The translations under genes and the position numbers were made by a program. DNA of 64,000 bases from Eudorina sp. 2006-703-Eu-15 (taxonomy: Eukaryota > Chlorophyta > Chlorophyceae > Chlamydomonadales > Volvocaceae). This document shows, one piece after another, positions 58,069-64,000 of this stretch (the first letter of the stretch is position 1; every line of letters begins with the position of its first letter). The notes below the pieces were generated by a model. It ran no database searches, was not told where the DNA came from, and saw only the letters and a program-made list of their open reading frames with translations. The stretch spans positions 682,001 to 746,000 of the forward strand of contig BDSI01000021.1 in NCBI GenBank assembly GCA_003117195.1. The letters are read 5' to 3'.

Positions 58069-61000
58069 TCTGAACACACACATGCATCTGGACCGCCGGT
58101 CTGAAACGGCCGCTCGTAATCCGTCGGCGCGGCTTGTCTACAGCCTGACGGGGTTTGGGGGTATCCTTAAGCTCGGCAGTGCGGACATCGCCTGCAGTAT
58201 TATAATCACCGCCAGGAAGTATTATGTCGCCGCCAGGACGCAAGCAAAGGCGATCGACCCACGCGCATTATCAGTATCCCATCCACTGCCCCCCACGCAC
58301 CAATCCGCAGATCATGAACCCAAAGATGCCCAAAATGCGCCTAGAGCGCGAGGTGCTTGTCGATGTGCTAACAACACGCACAGCTTGCCGCGGGGTATTT
58401 AATTACCGTACCCGCCGTACTGCAACTGTGGGTTGCGCCATGTCGCACTACAGAAATGTAGCAACCCGTGAGACCCGCGGTAACCATCACCCACCCATAC
58501 ACCCACGAAAGGCAGCAGTGGGACGGGGCGCGGGAACGAGGTTCCCCCAGGTTTCCCCAGCGCACGCCAAACGCGCCAGACCATCAATCAATCCACGCCA
58601 CGCAACGGAAGCTGAAGCCCTCCGCTGCCGGCCATCACCACCATCATCGTCATAATAATAAATATAATAGCAGCACGCCTGGCCGGAGCCTGGCACGTAT
58701 TAAAGGGATGGGGAACTGCTGAGGGGTGGCGTTGTCACCGCTGTCTGCTGCCCGCACCACCACCACCACCACCACCACGACGTGTCAGCCATCAATCCGT
58801 ACCATGAAGACGACGATGCGCAGCCTATTAAACTCTTTTCAAGGCTTCAACCCAACAAAAAATAACATGCTACAGCTGGAGTAGGGGCCGTACAATGTAC
58901 AGCCTTCACAGCTCAGCATCCTCCCATCACCTGGAGAACCGGTTGCCAGCTCTCGCGCACCCTGGCTAACACACCAGCAGGCCATGACAGCCACCATGTA
59001 CGGGCGGGTCCACCTAGAAACGGTTGCAAACCGACATGGTTGGGTGTGCAGCAGCGGGCAAGACGTGCGGGTCATCCCAAACGTATTACAACATATACCA
59101 TGGGGCCTGCTGGGGCTTGCCCTGGTATACATCGTCAATCCCTGTAACGTTCATTCATTCATTCATATACCATACAGCGTAGTCCTGTCCAGCCAAAAAG
59201 CAACTACACACACCACCGCCCCCTTGCTTTTGAACGCAGCCACCACCGAGTTCACGTCGTCCTGCATCCATCAGCGAGAGACCCGTGGGTCGCCTGACGT
59301 TCATCCGCCCCCGCAATCCAATGGTTGACATTGGACGAAGCACAATCGAGTTGAAAGTTGTGCGAAGCCCGTTGCGCGGAGTCCTGTTTTCTCCCATCAC
59401 CATACTGGAAAGGAGTTCATCCATGGCCGCGGCCAAAAAAAATGCGAAGCACAACTTACGTAATAAGAATTATTATTCCTGACCAGACGTAAATACACGC
59501 AATCTATCTACGCGCCCGGGCCGCGCGTACGGGGTGGGCAGTGCGCATTGCATCGCAACAGTATCCGAATTAGTTAGTTTCCACCCACTATGTGTACGAC
59601 ACAGCTGCCCTGTACGGCACTGGCCCTTGCGAGGTCTCCAGTGCAGTGGCCCGGCGCCCGGCTTGCTATCCAGTGCCTGGCTCTCACCTCGAGATGCCCA
59701 ATCGACCTCCAGTGCCACGAAACCTGCCGGACTACATTGGTGGTTGATCGCATCACAAACAACAGCCTCTAGACCCAACACGAGCAAACACAAACGTGTT
59801 TAGGAAAGGAACCCGCCCGACAGAGCCCAGGTGTACGTAACACTTGTGTACGTAACCCCTGCTTACATATCAAGGACAGCAGGGATGCAAGTCCCATCAA
59901 ATGGCGGCACATGGGACAGCGGCCGGTCACGGTGACGTGGATATGCGTTGACGTGAATTAATCCTGCCGTACAGCCCGCATGTCGGGGATCCGAAGGTAG
60001 GGGAAAGGCCTGGGGGACGAAGCGGCTGCGACGCGCATGGCATGGTATGTGGGTCAACGAAAGTAGTGCGCTGACCTTGCCCGACGAGAAACATGCCCCC
60101 CATCTATCCGGCTCATCAAAATCAACGGACCCTGCCACGCAAGGTCTAATGGCTGCAGCCGCGCGCCTTCCTTCAGGTAGCTAGGGCACCATCATCTGAA
60201 TTCCTCACAAGCAAGTTCGGAGTAAGTTCAGTGTTGCAGCTTGCTCTGACGACCACGCATGTATGGGGGGCGGCTTTGGCGTGGGTGCTGCTAACAAGGT
60301 GCTTCCAGCCCGCCGAGAACGCCCGCCCAGCCCCTTTCCAAAAGTCGCAAAGCCCCAATGAACGACACGCAAATAATCAAGCGAGGCGCTACACTCGCAA
60401 GTTCAGCGAGAATTGAACGGCATCGCCGTACATTGCAGGACAACACCAGTGCAAACAACATATACCCGCGCGTTACATATGATAACCCAAAATAAATAAT
60501 GACCCAGATGGCCCCAGATCAACAATCATATGTGGAAATGCTCATCAACCAGCAACGCTGGCTGGCACATGGTACAGCCCGTGATGCATACCGCCGACCC
60601 GTTCCGACGTTCCCGACCGCCCGTAATAACCAGGCATACTAGTAAGAGGGGCGCGACCTCGACCGCGCAGCAGCCTTCACGCACATATATAATACTGACA
60701 AGCCCACACACACTGAAGCAATGCATTGCAACCGCCGGCCCTTGCATCGCAGGAATGCCTGGCCCGCATGCATCTGCCGCGCACCGGAGCGCGCACACCG
60801 CCTCCTTGCGTCCTTTTCCCATCAACAAAAGTGGCGACAGTGGGCTGCAGGACGGGTTGCATGCGTGGAGCCCGGACACATGAAGCCCAAGCGCACAGGG
60901 ACACAGATTGATCCAGGTCGTACGACTTGCGGAAACACGCACGGCAAGCATTGGCGGCAAGATGTATGACCGACGGACAATCTCTTGCTGCCGCTTACGT

Positions 61001-61858
61001 GCACGAGTGCCGTACATCGTTGGGCCGACTGGCAGCAGGCGCTCCATCCGGGGCTCGGCAGCGCGGTACGCTCATGCATGACCCGATTGATCAATTGCTT
61101 TTTGACGGACGCCCGCAAAGGTTACCACAGATAGCCTTTGGGTGGATCCGACGTCAATACACGCACCTTCAAAGCGTCCGTTGAAAACCGCAGTAACCGC
61201 TACCGCAGCCCGTAAAAGCGAATCCAACTGTTCAACACACTTCACGTGAGGTTTTCGGGCCCGAGAACCTGCCCCCGACCATCACTGCATCCGAGCAAGC
61301 ATCCCGTTGTACAGCACCTCGGCGTGCCGATCACGGCGGACCGCAGACGAACCAGCAATACATCGATAAGAGTAGTAAACATAGGGGGCGACTTGGCAGC
61401 AGCTGGCATTATTTCGCTATGCAGCTAACAAAATTAATACCCTGCAAGGATACTTCACACTTCACAACGCCATAATGCGGCGACCAAACGCACACCAATC
61501 CAGTAGTCAATAATTTTTAGGTATGTCGCGACGCATTCGAACCACGAAGATGAAAGCCGTTGCGTGCCCGAGTCTTGTGCGATTCGACGAAACTGGCGAA
61601 GCATACTCGCCCGACCACAACTGTAACCACAATTTCCGCCAGGCTGATTGAAAATCATGTTGTGATGTTGGCTTCTGCCCAAGAAAATAAAAGCCGTGGC
61701 CGCATCGCCCGTGCGACCTGTGCCTGGCTGGTTGCTGCCCTCCCTGCCCGGACACTTCTCTAACGCCCGGCTGCATGTAAACCCGGCGCCGCGCCCCTGG
61801 CCCACCAACCTGCAACCAACGATAACCCATCAGTGATCTCGGGCAGCAGTTCCATCAG

Positions 61859-63068
61859 TTACAGGACAATATTCCGCTGCCGGCCCAGGTCCGCGGCGGC
61901 CGCCAGCATCCAGGGGTGGCAGCGCAGCTGCCGAACCGTGGGTCGCTCCTCCGGCAGCTGCGCCAGCGCCGAGCTGATGAAGTCGCGCGCGGCGGGCGAC
62001 ACGGACGCCGGAAAACTGAGGGCATCCCCCGCTGCGCCAGCCGCGCCCCCACGGTAACCGCTCCTCTGACGATCCCCGTCTCCTGAGGCCGCGGCCCCCT
62101 TCTCCTTGACCACGGGCGGGAAGCCCACCAGCAGCTCGTAGGCCAGCACGCCCACGCTCCACACGTCCTGGGGAGGGTTCGGGAGGATGCACATCACGAA
62201 AACGGGAGGGGCAGATTACTATTACAGGAGTTTTTGAGAGTGTCATGAAGCCTCTGAGTGGGGAGCAGTGACTGCTAGCTGGCTAGCTGCGCAGGCAGCA
62301 GGCGACGCGGAAGGAGGACATTCCGTGAAGTCCGAGCGAGATGAGCGGTTCATAGCGTGCAGTACACGACGACTTGTGCTGGCCAGGTGTCCGGAGGGCC
62401 CGGTGGCCGCAGTGCCGCCATCATGCCCGGCGGGTTCCCTCGGTGCCATACAAAAGCGGTATTATGCGCGCCAAGCATGCCAACAACCAGCCACCTAGTG
62501 CGGCTAAATCTATCTATCAGCAAACGACCGCCGCCGCCTCACCGCCGCTGTTGTGTAGGACAGCGAGTCGTCGGTTTTATTGTCTTGGGGATGGGCCTTG
62601 AGCGGGCACCGCTGAACTTCCGGCGCCTGTGTAGGGCGGCGGGCACGGGAACACGAACACATACGGGGGAGCGGGGTGGAGGCAGGTGCGTGCAGCCCTG
62701 AGGCCAGAGCTCCCAACCTGTCACGCCATCAGGCCGCGAGAGGTGCTGGGTTCTGGCTGCTGCGTGCTCAGCCCGGGACCCGCTTATCCTCCTCCTTGGT
62801 CACCGAGTTCGTCGTAACTCAGCGGGGCTTTGTCTTGTCACAGCCCTGGCCTGAGCCGTCCTCTCCTGGCCGTCCGCGATAAGACCTGCTGGTTTTGGCT
62901 GGCGGCTGCTGCGCGAGTACTATTCCCCCAAACACCTCCTCACCATGTAATCCGCTGAAGGTGATGTGGGAGAAGAGCAAGAAGCGATTCCGAAGGGGCC
63001 GCCATGAAGGAAGGTGGGAGGCGCCGTTGGTGCAAGGTCGCGCCGAGTATGGTCGTTTGTCGAGCCAA

Positions 63069-63135
<67 letters not shown>

Positions 63136-64000
63136 GTGATGACGGTGGTGTCGAGAACAGATGGACATGGAGCGCAAGTCGTGGCGAACGGAGGGAAGGT
63201 GGGTACGAGGGCAGCCAAGAGTGAGAGAGTGATGAGATAAGAGAGAGAAAGAGTTAAGAATAAGAAGTGAGAGAGAGGGAGAGGCCCGGTGCGTGCACAA
63301 AATCTTAATGCACTGCGGAAGGCTGTTCAGTTGCACGGCCGTCACGACTCACGACGTCAGGACGGTTGGCAGGGACGGCTCAACGCTTCCAGATAAACCG
63401 AAGGCTTCCGTACATTCGGGTACGGTACGAGATGTCACAAAGAAAAACAGCCACGCTTCAGTTTGGCGCTTGAAATTCGGACACAGCACGGCACTTCTTC
63501 TCCTCGCCTCCTTGCCCGCCCCGCTCCCACGCACCTGTGCCCGCCCTCGTGACCGCCCGCTCCTCCAACAGGTTGATGGACACCCCGAAGTCCGCGAGTC
63601 GGAGCCCCCAGTCGGAGGTGAACAGCAGGTTCTCGGGCTGACCGCGGAGGCAGGCAGGGCAGGAGGGAGAGAGTCAGAGCAGGGAGGGAGTCGGAGCAGG
63701 GAGGGACGGGGGACTGGGCGGCAGAACAAGGGGGCAGGATTGCGTAGCACAGAAACTGACAACGGGTGGGGGCGGGGCCGGGGGCGAGGATAGGGGCACA
63801 CATACAGTGCATGTAGGGTGATGTTGGTGACATGCTCGGCGGGGGCGTCCTGGAACAGGAGATCTGGTCCCAGGGGCGCGCTGATAATGCGTCTCAGGGC
63901 GATGTGAGGGCACAACGCCAAGTGCAGCGATGCGGCAACTGCGCGCTGCACACCAACCGCCACGTGCGGCCTACCTTGATGTCGCGGTGGCACACGCCCT
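61859..64000 (-). CDS. Ser/Thr protein kinase, C-terminal lobe (5' end off window)
   Basis: Exons join in phase: 64000-63975 (partial), 63637-63535, 62954-62944, 62626-62543 and 62167-61859. They give 176 visible C-terminal residues. Motifs appear in canonical order: catalytic loop HRDIK then PENLLF, RLADFGVSINLLEE (DFG), an activation segment ending in AGTADYMAPEV, DVWSVGVLAYELLVGFPPV, and the conserved ERPTVRQLRCHPWM near the end. The N-lobe with the Gly loop and ATP lysine lies beyond base 64000. HRDIKPENLL together with this short C terminus is most like the Aurora/PLK/AGC-CAMK-like group, but the family cannot be fixed without the N-lobe. The activation segment is split by an 11-nt microexon. 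An extra acidic/polar insert (KAHPQDNKTDDSLSY) follows the APE motif. Confidence 0.87.
62944..62954 (-). other. 11-nt microexon in the kinase 2 activation segment
   Basis: CGGATTACATG lies between an acceptor (CTTCAG) and a donor (GTGAGG). It supplies Ala (split codon), Asp-Tyr-Met. It is needed to join GT (exon ending phase 1) to APEVQ (exon starting phase 0) and restores the standard GTADYMAPE motif. Confidence 0.8.
63069..63134 (+). repeat. (GAT)22 microsatellite in a kinase 2 intron
   Basis: About 66 nt of perfect GAT units between the DFG exon and the microexon. Long Met, Asp or Ile/His homopolymer frames here are artefacts of this repeat. Confidence 0.95.

Larger units (their letters stand above)
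55120..61858. other. 6.7 kb non-coding region between calpain B and kinase 2
   Basis: No supported gene. The part just upstream of calpain B (about 55120-55720) is AT-richer and may contain its promoter. The remainder holds repeat A copy 2 (56249-56333), repeat D copies (56542-56600, 58884-58900), two long CA arrays, a hairpin cluster (57825-57925), CAC-rich DNA (58755-58780) and scattered GTACGG motifs. Confidence 0.6.

Noticed and set aside
63004..63240. Frames with poly-Met, poly-Asp or poly-His/Ile
   Set aside because: They are translations of the (GAT)22 microsatellite within a kinase intron.
1..64000. rRNA, CRISPR, bacterial operon or prophage content
   Set aside because: No such signature was seen. 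The genes are spliced and the repeats are eukaryotic microsatellites and short dispersed elements. tRNA genes cannot be fully excluded by eye.

Overview
The window is nuclear DNA of a GC-rich green alga, most likely a volvocine or other chlamydomonadalean species. The evidence is the spliced gene structure (GTNNGN donors, C-rich introns that are mostly 100-900 bp), the high-GC codons, TGTAA-type polyadenylation candidates, long CA/GT arrays, and protein families typical of Chlamydomonas relatives. I found no bacterial, organellar, rRNA or CRISPR signature. All gene models were built by eye from splice sites, reading-frame phase and, for the calpains, comparison of the two copies with each other.

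Layout from left to right: (1) a truncated minus-strand gene (1-2728) for a signal-peptide, single-TM protein with a long Gly/Ser/Gln-rich tail; (2) head-to-head with it, a plus-strand mitochondrial pyruvate carrier MPC1 (3162-4504); (3) a 5.4 kb non-coding stretch; (4) a 17 kb, 27-exon minus-strand gene (26873-9919) for a 2716-residue protein with about 20 WD40 blades, ankyrin-like segments and a six-TM TRP-type channel; (5) a plus-strand calpain-type protease (28032-34893, calpain A); (6) 5.8 kb of repeat-bearing non-coding DNA; (7) a minus-strand TKL-like protein kinase (45323-40693); (8) a minus-strand paralogous calpain (55119-48169, calpain B); (9) 6.7 kb of non-coding DNA with large CA arrays and hairpins; (10) the 3' part of a minus-strand Ser/Thr kinase (64000-61859) cut by the window edge.

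The two calpains share domain order, catalytic residues and unusual cysteine-rich N- and C-terminal ends but differ in several introns, so they are an old inverted duplication with a kinase gene between them. The TRP gene, the membrane protein, the calpains and the kinases all suggest membrane-proximal signalling, but nothing in the sequence shows that they act together. The most notable items are the WD40-ankyrin-TRP fusion, two 11-nt microexons in different genes, two possible 29/32-nt introns, and several short dispersed repeats, one of which carries a TGTAA signal and an ATA-rich tail like a retroposon 3' end.
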